Below, one piece after another: positions 34,544 through 45,370 of a stretch of 64,000 nucleotides of DNA. The notes under the pieces are model-generated. The model did not search any database. It was not told the DNA's origin and saw only the letters and a program-made list of their open reading frames with translations. Numbering within the stretch: position 1 is the stretch's first letter; every line of letters begins with the position of its first letter. The DNA comes from Tuctoria greenei (taxonomy: Eukaryota > Streptophyta > Magnoliopsida > Poales > Poaceae), in contig JAYESD010000009.1 of assembly GCA_036927565.1 (NCBI GenBank), positions 150,124,929-150,188,928 on the forward strand. Direction: 5' to 3'. The position numbers and the translations under genes were made by a program.

Positions 34544-35327
34544 GACTGCGGCCTATGGAAAAAAGTTCACAAAATATCTGAAATTTTCGAAATTGTATGA
34601 AATCCCGCTTCTCAAATGTCGATACGCACAACTGGTGAATAAAATGTGTCGCTCAAACTCAAAGCAGTACAAGTGCGAGCTCATGGTGGCAGCTGCCAAA
34701 CAAGCGTGCCACGCAGCAGGAAAAGAAGATCTTCTCAGATATAAAAAAAGCCAACTGGCAGCCATGCTTGACTCCGTACCATCAAACGGAATGTATGCTC
34801 AAGTGCAACATCTAAAAATGCACCATCGCATTTCAAGTAAAATGTGAATCAGACCACAAAAAGATACCACGAATAACCATTAAAGTCATAAAAAAAATCT
34901 TTGGAATGAAAATGACTTGGTACCGTATAACTGAACAACATTAACACCAGTCAGCTACACAGCAACTGAACCGTATGAAAACAATCTATATAGTAAAGCT
35001 ATAAAAGTAGCCTCAGGATGATGAAACGTAAGACAGCAATGCAGAGTTCATAAATATAGAGAAAGGTTATTAGCGTCGAGCAAGTCACACCGATCAGACT
35101 TTGTAACCATCGTTGCCACCGATTGCCCACACCGAAACTGCACTAGTCCAATATTCTCCTGCAACATCAGACACAGGTTAAACTCTATCAGCAGGCAGCA
35201 GTAGCATAGAAAAATAAATGTGAATTCCACATCCACACCACAAATTATATATCAATATAAATCGATTATAGGTACAAAAAAATACATACCAGATCCAGTG
35301 ATGCAAAGCAGAGTAGCTGCGCTGTGC
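34544..35327 (-). other. 3' UTR and flank of NOG1, with a probable UTR intron
   Basis: On the minus strand a strong donor (CTG then GTATGT, exon end 35290) and acceptor (TTGCAG, exon start 35158) define a 131-bp intron about 38 nt after the stop codon. The rest is AT-rich. An ORF at 34512-34847 crosses the copia boundary and is not credible. Confidence 0.55.
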
Positions 35328-37340
35328 TTATCGCCTGCTTGTCTTCCCAATGGAGCGTTTCCCAGAGAACAGATGCTTTGGTTTCAATGTGGGAATAACA
35401 CGGTCTGCCTCTCCACGGCGAGCCTCCTTGTTCCTGTTCTTTGTAGAGGCATGTGCTTTCTTGATAGCCTTCTTTTTCTGCGCAGAATCCTTGAATCCTT
35501 CACCTGGTGTCACCTCCTCTGGTGCTAGTGATTTTGACCTGGACCTTGACCTTGTCCGCAGTTTCTTATTGGATTGCTGGCCATCAATCTCCATATCATC
35601 ACCATCGCCAGCAGCTCTGCTAAGTGACCTCTCGCGCTTGCGACCTCTTGATTTGCTGCGAGCTATTCTATCCAAGGCTGCACTAGGATCTTTACCCATG
35701 GAGGAAAGCTGTCGCCCCATTCTACCAGCTGTGAATTTTCTATCTTTGTCAAACTTCCTAGGAACAATAGGACGGCTTTCTGCAGTTCTCTTCTTCATTC
35801 TATGTTCTTGGATGAGTAAGGCTTTCTTCTTCCTAATCTGAGCCAAAATCCGTTTCTGTTCTTCAGTTAATTCATGTCCATCAATTTCAAAAGCATCATG
35901 CGCAGCTTCCTCTTCAAGACGGAGTCCCTCCTCCCTTTCCAACTCTTCACACCGCTCTAGGATATCTTGATCCAGAAAATCAGCAACATTATGCCCATCC
36001 AATATCTCAGGCAGAATATCTCCTTTCCACTCATCATCAGCCAACATATAATGCTTCCTGAGACTTGCAGAATACACCCCAGCACCTCCATTCTCCTGCT
36101 CGAAGTCCTTCTCGAGTTTCTTCTTTTCTTTTGCAGCATCATTTGCCCGAGCTTCCAGAACAGCTGGAGGGATGCAGACAGGCCTCTCTTTGTTGTCACG
36201 AGGCTTTGGTACAGCAACATGAAACCTATTCAAGCAGTCGACCATCTTCTTTGATTTCATCTTTATATCAACCCTCTGTTCAAGAAGCCTCTCGCATGCA
36301 GCATTTTTAACAGTCATCACACCATCATCTGTTAAAGTGCTCATGGTCAACAGAACACCCTCTTCATTAGGATCTCCAGCTTGTGCCATAGTCTTCAGAG
36401 CCTCTGTCTTCATCTCCGTTACCAGCTTCATGTCATGCTCAGAAAGCCCTTCAAGAGGCTGCAAATCAGTCTTGTTGCAGACAATAACCAGGGGCTTATT
36501 CATGAACAGAGACTTTATGCTGTGGAAGAGTGCAGCTTGCTGAGCGATACTGTACCCACAAGAACCAGAAATGTCCAGAAAGAACAGCACGGCAGCCCTT
36601 AAATGTGCCAGAGCAGTGATACTGCACATTTCTATGATATTCCTATCCTCAAAAGGACGGTCAAGAATCCCTGGAGTGTCGATCACTTGGTAGCGCAGGT
36701 ACTTATAATCTGTATGACCAACAAACAATGATTTTGTTGTGAAAGCATAAGGCTGGACATCCACATCTGCCCTCGTAATCTTGTTCATGAAAGAGCTTTT
36801 CCCCACGTTTGGATAGCCACAAATCAGCACAGTACGGGTGTTTGGGTCTATGGATGGAAGCCTGGCCATGTGTTGCCGGATCTGCTCCAGGTATGCCAAG
36901 CTAGGAGTAATCCTCTTTACAACAGTACACATGCGACCTAGTGCAGCTACCTTCAGGCACTTGCACCGGTACAGGGAGTCACCATACTTGAGTAGCCTCA
37001 AGTAGTCCTTGGAGATCTTTGCAATGATGTTCCTAGCAGTATTGATCTGGCCCAAGGCAAGTTTGTAGTGATCCTTGTTATAGAGCACATGGAGGAGATC
37101 ACCATAGAAAGGGTGGATGTCATCCAGACGTGGGAACTCATCGATGATAGTGGACAGCTTTTCATAAAAGTTCTGCTGGGTATACCTAACTTTGCGCATA
37201 TAAAACTGGCGAATGCGAGAGATAGCATATCCCTTGTGGACAACAGTTGGTGTCTGCCTTTGAGTGCGGGACAAGATTATGTCAATGAAGTCCTTCCCAG
37301 GAGGGACAACGGTTATCTTCTTGAAATTGTACTGCACCAT
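35328..37340 (-). CDS. NOG1: Nucleolar GTP-binding protein 1 (60S ribosome biogenesis GTPase)
   Basis: One uninterrupted frame of 670 codons, the usual NOG1 length. The N-terminal NOG1 domain (residues 1-165, starting MVQYNFKKITVVPP) is followed by an Obg-type GTPase domain with G1 GYPNVGKSS (175-183), G3 DTPG (221-224) and G4 NKTD (289-292). The C-terminal half is charged, with AADDEWKGD-like and SARKRERS-like stretches and a basic, nuclear-localisation-rich tail. NOG1 binds pre-60S particles in the nucleolus and is needed for 60S maturation. The start is the first Met and is conserved in the family. A likely acceptor for a 5'-UTR intron (TTACAG, exon start 37370) lies just upstream. The gene converges with the J-domain gene and diverges from the ferredoxin gene. 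Confidence 0.97.
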   Translation of the reverse strand: MVQYNFKKITVVPPGKDFIDIILSRTQRQTPTVVHKGYAISRIRQFYMRKVRYTQQNFYEKLSTIIDEFPRLDDIHPFYGDLLHVLYNKDHYKLALGQINTARNIIAKISKDYLRLLKYGDSLYRCKCLKVAALGRMCTVVKRITPSLAYLEQIRQHMARLPSIDPNTRTVLICGYPNVGKSSFMNKITRADVDVQPYAFTTKSLFVGHTDYKYLRYQVIDTPGILDRPFEDRNIIEMCSITALAHLRAAVLFFLDISGSCGYSIAQQAALFHSIKSLFMNKPLVIVCNKTDLQPLEGLSEHDMKLVTEMKTEALKTMAQAGDPNEEGVLLTMSTLTDDGVMTVKNAACERLLEQRVDIKMKSKKMVDCLNRFHVAVPKPRDNKERPVCIPPAVLEARANDAAKEKKKLEKDFEQENGGAGVYSASLRKHYMLADDEWKGDILPEILDGHNVADFLDQDILERCEELEREEGLRLEEEAAHDAFEIDGHELTEEQKRILAQIRKKKALLIQEHRMKKRTAESRPIVPRKFDKDRKFTAGRMGRQLSSMGKDPSAALDRIARSKSRGRKRERSLSRAAGDGDDMEIDGQQSNKKLRTRSRSRSKSLAPEEVTPGEGFKDSAQKKKAIKKAHASTKNRNKEARRGEADRVIPTLKPKHLFSGKRSIGKTSRR

Positions 37341-38450
37341 CTTGTTGATACAAAGCTCAGCTACCTATTCCTGTAATACAATAACCCATGTTAAACCTGT
37401 ACAACAAAAGAATAATAAAATCTAACATAAACCTAGAAACAATCTAGCAACCATTCTCTTCACGGGATTAATAATCAGAAAACATCAATATGAATTCTTC
37501 ATAAGACAGCAAACATATGAAACCAGACAAAACAGAAAATGAACCAGTTTAAACATTGAAACTTGAATATGCTATCTGAAGCAACCAACATCTACAGCTC
37601 ATTTCCATGATATGAAGCAACAATACATACAGCAAAAGGAATGAAAAAGGTATCAGCAGTAGCCTCTCACAGTGCAGTATGAAATCTATCACTTAATCAA
37701 TTATATGCATTCGAGAGGCAAGCTTAATTTGGAGTGTATGTTACAATAAAAAGGAAAGATGATCGTACGATATTGCAATAAGCCTTTGCATCTTAAGAGC
37801 ATTCCGATCTCAATCGGATGCTAAAATTAACACGCAGCTTAGCGAACGAGTCATGTCAGAACTTCCGCAGAACAACTAACCCCAATCTCACTGGCTATCA
37901 TCACAATGCATATCTACACAGTAGGCCAGCAGCTAATTGGCAGCTATAACATCAATCGATCAAATGTTTTGAGCGCAAAGCCTAGAAACCTTATCAAGTG
38001 GCTTGCTTTAGATCACATGCAATGACGCAACATGAGAGAATCATGGCAGGGCAGGAGAAATAGCGGCTTTCCCCACAAAATTCCGGTCGAGTAGTGCGGA
38101 TCCAGATCGAAATTTTAAAGTGGGCTAAACTACACTCTAATAAACACAAGTTAAAATATTCTCATACATAAATTTAAACTTTGAACAAATATTTTTTCAC
38201 TGAAATATTTCATCGAACAGGTAATGCGTTTGCATTCATCTTCATCTTTTTAACCCTTCAAATCCACTTATCTTTGTACAAATTTCATAAGGGGCTTAAG
38301 GAGGTATCTTGGAAAATAGGGGTGCTCGAGCAGACAGATAGCACGCGGAGAAGCTCCAGAGCAGAAGGTATACGGGTGCTACACACCTTACGAGGCGGAC
38401 GGAGGAGGACCTGACTTGCCGGCGGGAGAGGTAGCTTTCTCTCGGTGTTA
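37341..38450. other. NOG1 5' region (leader, probable 5'-UTR intron, promoter)
   Basis: AT-rich near the gene, as expected of an intron in the leader. The matching donor could not be fixed. No other gene is seen. Confidence 0.4.
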
Positions 38451-38616
38451 GACCATCCGCAGCGGTTTCCTCTAAAACTTACTCTATCCCTCTATACTTC
38501 CGGTATATCCTCTATACTTCCAGTATTTCTCTCTAGACACTTATTCTATACTTCCAGTAATCTACTCTATATTTCCAGTCCAGAGTGAACTTTACAGTGA
38601 ACCACTGCGAATGGTC
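38451..38616. mobile_element. Tourist-like MITE (166 bp) between NOG1 and ferredoxin
   Basis: Terminal inverted repeats GACCATCCGCAGCGG and (complement of right end) GACCATTCGCAGTGG are flanked by TTA at 38448-38450 and 38617-38619. The interior holds about five degenerate copies of CTCTATACTTCCAGTA. A TTA target and this size fit Tourist (PIF/Harbinger) MITEs. Confidence 0.8.
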
Positions 38617-39123
38617 TTAGGAGCTGGTGGAGGTGGCGCGGGCGTCGTCCCACCGTGACGGCGGACGGGGAAGAGGGTTTGGGCGGGGTTTCCCCGAGGA
38701 TCTTATCGCCTGGGCGGTAACGAGCTGTGCTTTGCGCGGCCCGTTTAGATATTTTCCTAAATGGGCCGTGCGGCCCGCTTTGGCTGCGGCGTACCGTGGC
38801 TGTGTGCGTCTCCAGACTCACTCCTCCACGGCTCCACCGCACCGGCGGCTCAGGGCTTCAGCACTTGCCGCCACTCGTTCGCCGTCTTCCTCCTTCCCGC
38901 CGCCGTGCCGAGAGGCGGCGGCGCGCGGCTGGCTTCCGCCGCCTCCTGAAGGTTCGGGCCCACCGGCCTCTTCTTGACTTTCTTAGGGTTCGTTGCGCCG
39001 CCCGACTGAACCCTGCTGATTTCTCGCGCAGCGCGCGGCTGTTCTCGTTGTTGTTGTTGCGCTGATTCGTGGGGTTTCGTGAGCTGTTCTGGGTTCGGAG
39101 GAAGCAGGATTCGCTGCTCCGCG
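38617..39123 (+). other. Ferredoxin gene 5' flank
   Basis: GC-rich promoter and 5' UTR. TGGGCC-type motifs occur near 38740-38770. I cannot place the transcription start. Confidence 0.45.
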
Positions 39124-42119
39124 ATGTTCTCCAGGGTCTCCCGGCTCGGGGCGCGGCTCCTGCGCGAGGTTGGAGCGGAGACGATAGCTGGTCGGTATCT
39201 TCTCCTTTTCTCGTGTTCCTTTGCCTCCCCTGTTATTCCTATGATTGTGCAGACTGTTAAGCCTCTCAATGAGTTGTTATACTGATCGGTTTATGCATTG
39301 CTAGTGCAGTAGAACTGCAGAACTGGCGCCTCAACTTATGTCATTGATTTCTCTTAATTCTGTCTGGCAGGAAACGTGCCTAGCAGCCGAGGCATTTTAT
39401 ATCAAGCTTATGTGAGTCCTCTGGTTAGCCCTACTGTACTCTCGTTGGTAAGAAATGAAGATTTTCTAGCCAAAAAAAAATTGTTTGGATGAAACAATTT
39501 AGCCTTTGCCCTTTGTTTCTGATACTAATGATATACCTAGTATGCTATGTCGTTTGTTGTGGCTGTTTTGGACTGTATTTACCTGTTTTACGATTTAGTT
39601 CTCTAATTTATTAATCTATCTTCAGAGATTTTTATACGCTCATCATCCGGAAATGGCAATCACAAACCATTGCAGCCTTCCCTCTAATCCTTAAATGGGT
39701 ATTGCAGAAACGACTCGGCATTTCATTTTACAGAGACAGTTAGCTCTTTCTTAAAACATGAACAACTAGCTTTGTGCACCTACAGAAGTGATCATGTTCT
39801 TTCAAGTTCATACTCGTTTAATGTTAATATTTTCAGAGGGGCAGCCTATTTTCAACATCATCAAGTAGCGGTAATCAAGATGAAAGCAGTCAGGAAAAGA
39901 AGTAAGTGAATTTTGTCTCTGGTTTCATCCTTTTATATACCATGGGATCTGAACACCTAGTTATATTTGTATCGTGGAACTAGATAATAGCTTTGTCCAG
40001 ATCCTTATTTAAGTTCTTTTATTAGTACCATCTGTCCTTTGGAGGAAATGTTCCTTGGAGGAATAGCTGCCTGAAACAATAGTTTTTTTTTAAATGTCAG
40101 TATTGTGCTTTCAGCAAGGTCAGTATTATTTTGGGTAGGAATCAGTCCTCTGACTAGGCTATTCTATATATTCACAGAATTTCTGTAACTTTTGTCAACA
40201 AGGATGGATCAGAAAAGACAATCAGTGTTCCAGTTGGAATGTCCATGTTAGAAGCGGCTCATGAAAATGACATAGAACTTGAAGGTATAAGTTCGTGTTC
40301 GGAATTGATGGTTTCCTTCCAAATATGCTATTTCTCTTACGCCTGAATATTTCTTTGGTCGGCACACCCTTGCTTATGCTCAAGATGCTAGTGATGCTCA
40401 TTGTTCAGTCTCCTAGGCTTAGGCTCTAGCTCCCTATTAACATGTAGGAGTAGTTCATTGGCTCCTCCATGATGTTATCTTTCATGCATATAGAAGATAT
40501 ACCAATTTTCAGTTGTACTTAATAACCTTCCTTGCCATTTTGTCTTCTGCAGGAGCATGTGAAGGCTCACTTGCGTGTTCTACTTGTCATGTTGTAGTTA
40601 TGGTATGCTTTAGATATAGCTATGCCAGTTTATGCTGTTGTAGGTATTGAAGTACCACCGCTGACTCGCACTTCCAATTTTATCCAGGATGTTAATTATT
40701 ATAATAAGCTAGAAGAGCCAACAGATGAAGAAAATGATATGCTTGACCTTGCATTTGGGCTCACAGAAACGTAAGTGAGAATCACCTAGGCCACTGAATT
40801 TCCTCCCTCTTATTCCATCATCTTTTGAATCTTGCTTACTCTGCATTACGCCCCCCAGGAACGCATTGTCGAAACCTGTTTTGTATCTGATGACCACTGA
40901 GGATTTGTGAATGTTGGCAAGAAAACACAGAATAGGGGCCTCCAATTCCTAGTATAGGGGAAAAAAAGACGACGACAACAACAACAACAACAAAGACTTT
41001 GTCCCAAACAAGTTGAGGTCGGCTAGAAATGAAACCCAACAATTTTGAAGAAGAGTAAAGGAAATAAGATGAAAGTAAAAAAATAATAATAATAACAAAA
41101 TACAAATAAAATAAGATTCTACATTTTATTTATTTTAGAAATGGTTTAATAAATATGTCCCACTCTTTTAAGTCTCATTTCACCGCCTCCTGTCATGTCA
41201 ACCTTGGTCGACCTCTACCTCTCCTAAAATTTTCTCCACTCTTTATAATCCCAGTGTTAATCGTGCTTCTGGAGGTCTCCGCTGGATATGTCCAAACTAC
41301 CGTAGGCGATGTTGGACTAGCTTCTCCTCAATCGGAGCCATCCTAACCCTATCACGTATCACCTCGTTCCTAATTTTGTCTCTTCTTGTGTGACCGCACA
41401 TCCACTGTAGTATGCACATCTCTGCAACACTCATTTGTTAGACATGTTGCCTTTTAGTTGGTCAACATTCTGCTCCATACAACATCACAGATTTGATCAC
41501 CGTCCTATAGAATTTTTCTTTCAATTTTTGTGGAACTTTCTTATCACATTAGATTCTAGATGCTTGTCGCCACTTCATCCACCCGATCTTGATCTTGTGG
41601 CAAACATCTTCGTCAATATCACCATTGCTTTGTAACAGTGATCTTCGTCAATAGGGGAAAAAAGAATGGATACAAAATTTAGTCATTTTCGTAACAGTCC
41701 TGAAAAATTCCATAACCTATGTGCAGTCTATGATATATAGCTGCTATTATTGTCACATCTATGTGCTATATTCATATTCATGAAGAAACAAATGTGATCA
41801 TGAAATAATTGGGCTATTCCCATATTGCTGATTAACAGCTATTATTTTTAAGTTTACTAAATACAAACAATGATTCTAGTTTTAAACACAAATCACAACG
41901 ATTGAGACATTCATGCAATTACGCAAAACCACTAGTATTATTAGAGGTGGAACACCGTAGTGTCATCATTCTGACCTGACTTCACATTTTGGAACTTCAT
42001 TCAGGTCACGCCTTGGCTGCCAAGTGATAGCGAAGCCTGAACTCGATGTCATGCGCCTGGCGTTGCCTGCAGCCACGAGAAACTTCGCGGTAGATGGCTA
42101 TGTACCAAAACCACACTGA
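39124..42119 (+). CDS. Mitochondrial adrenodoxin-like 2Fe-2S ferredoxin
   Basis: Seven exons (39124-39190, 39371-39411, 39837-39901, 40178-40284, 40553-40602, 40688-40770, 42005-42119) give 175 residues. The N-terminus MFSRVSRLGARLLREV is an arginine-rich, acid-poor amphipathic stretch typical of mitochondrial import. The mature part has the adrenodoxin-type cluster ligands C96-x5-C102-x2-C105 (CEGSLACSTC) and C143 (RLGCQV). The acidic partner-binding helix EEPTDEENDMLD is also present. Such ferredoxins pass electrons in the mitochondrial matrix, for iron-sulfur cluster assembly and biotin synthesis. The exon 1 donor is ambiguous: GTCGGT at 39191 keeps the frame, while the stronger-looking GTATCT at 39195 leads to an immediate stop. 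Intron 6 holds a LINE fragment. Start: first ATG of the targeting peptide. Confidence 0.93.
40968..41650 (-). mobile_element. 5'-truncated RTE-like LINE in ferredoxin intron 6
   Basis: The flanks share ATAGGGGAAAAAA (40954-40966 and 41651-41663), a target duplication. On the minus strand the insert encodes broken pieces typical of the C-terminus of RTE-type plant reverse transcriptases (KSVMLYGAECW, CGHTRRDKIRNEVIR). It ends in a GTT/TTG trinucleotide repeat. It lies antisense to the host gene. The same 3' end is seen at 12209-12251. Confidence 0.85.
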
Positions 42120-43753
42120 AGAGACAGTCATGCCTGGGAACACGGGTTCATACCATAGTCAATTTTGTGGCTCACCAATGTATAACGTAACTTCAGCGTT
42201 TTACTGCAAAGTCCGGTGGTTTCTCGGGATGATTTGTTCATTAGTGGGCTCCTCTGTCCGTCACTTGAGGAGGTTACTGTCTCATGTGATTAAATAAACG
42301 TCCTTCTTTCTGTTTTCCCTTGTGGTCGTCTACAGCATGGCAGTACACGAGCAGCAGCATGTCCCGAGCCTCGCTGTCGTCAAGGCATTACAGACGACGG
42401 GTAGGTAACAACGACGACCAAACCTGCTCCACCAACGAAGCACGTACAGCCGAGCACCAGTTTATGCGAGAGCCACAAGCTAGAGCACGTACGGCAGATC
42501 CGGCCACCGCCCGGCCCATGCAGCGATCCTGGCCACATGGTCGAGGTTTATTTTACACTGCCAGTACACTGCACTGGATATCATTTCAAGCATCTGGATG
42601 GAAATGAAACACTGGGTCTAGAGCCTGCTACAACTCACCATAGCGAGACAAGGCGCGTCGAGCCAATGGAGCGAAGCAATCCAGTCGGTGGCGCGGCCTC
42701 GCCGGACGCCGCCCCCGCCCGCGCTGTCCACATAAGCAGAACCATCCACTTCTGTCCTTTCGGGGTCTCTCCTCCTCACCGGCAGCGTAGTCCTAGTCCC
42801 TCCCTTCCTGAGACGCTGGCAGTGATTCAAGAATCTCTCGTAGCCGGAGATGCGATTTACGGATAGAAATTCGGGCTCTTGCCACGATAAAACGTCGTGG
42901 CCTCTGGTCTTGACGACTTCGCCTTGCTCAACCTCACCGATGCTGGAAACAAGCCACATCGATTCACGTGTCGGGCTATATATACAGCTGTGCCCATCCG
43001 CCAGCGGGAGGCAGAACGGGCTCCAGTACCATCGAGAACATGACGCAATACTGGCACCATGATGAGTTTGTTTGTCCTCGGTGCAACGGCCGTCGATCCT
43101 TGTCACGCGTCTCCAGTCCGAAGCGGCTGAGCTACTACTAGCACCATTCGTCGTCAATTGCTAACCTCACGCACAGCGGCACAGGTGTCCTGACCACAGA
43201 TCCACTAGACAATGGTCAGTCAGCCGGACGGGACGTGTGGCGCGTCACGGCAGATGCTGCCCATGCATGGTGCTGGGAGTAGTTTAGTTTAATTTAATGG
43301 AGTGAGGGAGGCAGGGTCCTTCTGGAAGCCTGCAAAGGTAGGTGAGCAGAGCACCCGGCACGCTGTCTGAAAGCGAATTCTCAAGGAGATCGATTGTCTG
43401 TCTCTTGCTTGTGGTTGGTCGTTTGAGGTAACGTCGTGTGCGTGTAAAGCAGTCGATCCCATCGTCGTCTGTTTTTACGAAAAAGAAAGAGGCTTTTCGC
43501 CAAGCTCATATTGGAATCTAGTCCTGCACTGCACGCAGAAGGCATGGATGATTATATGAGATCGATGCCCATTTTCAAGCAGCTAGCTAGGTGATCAAGA
43601 ATGTATCAAGTGGCGGAATGAATGGGTGAAACTTTCTGCCAATGCCAAACCAAGATATACATGTTGGTACAGGTTTTGCAACAACGGTTGACACATGCAG
43701 AACCAATTTATTTCCACCAAACAATACCAAATTTATTGCTCTTTTCGGACTGT
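42120..43753. other. Ferredoxin 3' UTR and intergenic sequence
   Basis: Contains the 3' ends of two convergent genes. ORFs on the minus strand (42618-43157) and elsewhere show no motif, and I find no RNA gene or repeat of note. Confidence 0.45.
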
Positions 43754-44386
43754 TCAGTTCAGAACGCCGAGACCGTGCCGACTACTCCGCCGCGGGCTCC
43801 ATGCCGCCGCCACGCTCGCGTCGACGACGGCCTCGTCCCATAGGCGCACGACGCTGCCGCTGAGCGCCGTCGGGCTTCGGTGCCGCCCCATCTCCGTTGC
43901 CGTAGTTGGGCTGAGAGGCAGCGACCTCACCACCTCCTCCCATCCGAAAGGATCAGTCACCGTCTCCGATGTCTGCTGATAATGCACGCCGCCCTCCTCG
44001 TCGTCTTCGTCTTGTTCCTCCGCTTCATTCTCTTCATCGTCTTCTACGTCGCAGCAACCGACGCGTCCGCTGTCGCTGTAGTAGGCCGTGTACCTCTCCT
44101 TCGGCGAGGGCGCCGCCGCCGTCGACGCGGCCGAATCCGGCGATGACCTCGCCGACGAGCCCGCCGTGTTCTGCGATATCTCCTTCGATTTCGAAGGCTC
44201 CAACTCCAGTGGCTTCAAGTACGCCGCGGGCGCGCAGGAGCGGAGGCGCCAGAGGCCTGCGGCCGCGGCAGCGGTGAGGACGGCGGCGATGCAGGTCCAT
44301 GCAGCGGCGCCGGTGGCGCCCGAGGTATCCGGGAGGGAGTAGAGGCGGAAGGCGACGGCCTCGAGGGGGTGCTCGAGGATGTCCAT
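43754..44386 (-). CDS. Uncharacterised plant protein with one membrane segment
   Basis: Single-exon frame of 210 codons in a GC-rich context. The N-terminus MDILEHPLEAVAF is followed by a hydrophobic alanine-rich segment (about residues 25-47) that could span a membrane. The middle is serine-rich. A strongly acidic run (EDDEENEAEEQDEDDEEGG) and a tail with WEEVVRSLPLSP and VVRLWDEAVVD motifs follow. I believe similar short proteins with this N-terminus occur in other plants, but I cannot name a function. A TATA-like TTAAATACC sits about 115 bp upstream (near 44505 on the minus strand), supporting a real transcription unit. Confidence 0.75.
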   Translation of the reverse strand: MDILEHPLEAVAFRLYSLPDTSGATGAAAWTCIAAVLTAAAAAGLWRLRSCAPAAYLKPLELEPSKSKEISQNTAGSSARSSPDSAASTAAAPSPKERYTAYYSDSGRVGCCDVEDDEENEAEEQDEDDEEGGVHYQQTSETVTDPFGWEEVVRSLPLSPTTATEMGRHRSPTALSGSVVRLWDEAVVDASVAAAWSPRRSSRHGLGVLN

Positions 44387-44501
44387 CGATCTCGCGCCGG
44401 CGAGGTGTGCGCGCGCGGTTCTTGCCTTGCTCGCCCGCGGTTGCTTGCTGCTCTTGTTGGGTTTGGTGGCGAGTGGAGTGGGAGGAGAGGGTCAGCGGTA
44501 T

Positions 44502-44510
44502 TTAACGGCT
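44502..44510 (-). promoter_or_regulatory. TATA-like element of the 210-aa gene
   Basis: On the minus strand GTTAAATACC precedes the start codon by roughly 115 bp, a plausible core promoter spacing. Confidence 0.4.
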
Positions 44511-44705
44511 CAGCTCAGAGGGGTAGTAGAATCAGTGAGAACGCGATAGGATCAAAAGGGAAGATGCTCGGTAAGGTAGCTCCTCGGGAGATGCTCTGAT
44601 GGATGCCGAATTTTGCATCTCGTTTCCATTTTGGTATTTCTTAAGTTATTCTTGTAAATAAATTGCGAAGTTCACTTAAAGTTCTACCTTCTGTGTTCTG
44701 AATTA

Positions 44706-44788
44706 CTCTCTCCGTCCTCATAAACTTCTCGCTTTGTAGTTCAAAAATGAACTACAAAGCGACAAGTTTATGAAGACGGATGGAATAC
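44706..44788. mobile_element. Stowaway MITE, near-complete hairpin (83 bp)
   Basis: The two halves are almost perfect inverted copies (CTCTCTCCGTCCTCATAAAC; complement of right end GTATTCCATCCGTCTTCATA) around a short AAAA centre. TA flanks both sides (44704-44705, 44789-44790). Confidence 0.8.
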
Positions 44789-45370
44789 TATCTTGCAAGC
44801 ATTTTTGTAAAAAATAAGAAAGACGTGAATCATAATTTTACCTTCCCACTAGTCACTCCACCCACTTCATTTTTTTAGAGAATCATGCTTACAAAAATGG
44901 AGGTGGAGATATTGTGAGTAAAAATAGATTTTTTCTATACACTTGGAGGGGGCAGATAATAGAACATATTTTCATTCGACTTATAGGGTAAAGTAACTTA
45001 AAACGGAAGAGTACTCGATAACAGAGCACAATATGCCAAAACTCATGGATCCACCTTTATTTGGATATAAATGACTGATTATCGACACCATGAAAAACTC
45101 TTCTGTGTCCAGACCACTGCACACATCCACAATCCCCTCAACATAGTGTCTTTAGCTGATGATTAACTCAATATGCTGGAGCCTATGCAAGTGACGGTTT
45201 TGTTTTAAATCCTACACGGTTGAACCGACCCATGTAGATTATACACTCTCTCTATTTGTATATTGTTGTTGTTAGAACAAGATTTTTAGTTTAATTTTAA
45301 ACTAAGTGTATTGTTATAACAATATCAATTTAAGAACAGGGGTGTAGGTGATATAAAACTTGATGACGAT

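Larger units (their letters stand above)
44387..45370. other. Upstream region of the 210-aa gene with MITE debris
   Basis: Promoter near the gene, then AT-rich sequence with a Stowaway hairpin (44706-44788). A possible second, diverged Stowaway lies around 45245-45345 (ACTCTCTCTATTTG start). No gene is seen. Confidence 0.45.

Noticed and set aside
34512..34847. 111-codon ORF next to NOG1
   Set aside because: It starts inside the copia LTR and crosses the insertion boundary, so it cannot be an original gene.
42618..43157. 179-codon minus-strand ORF downstream of ferredoxin
   Set aside because: No motif, overlaps the expected 3' UTR region and lies among other random ORFs.
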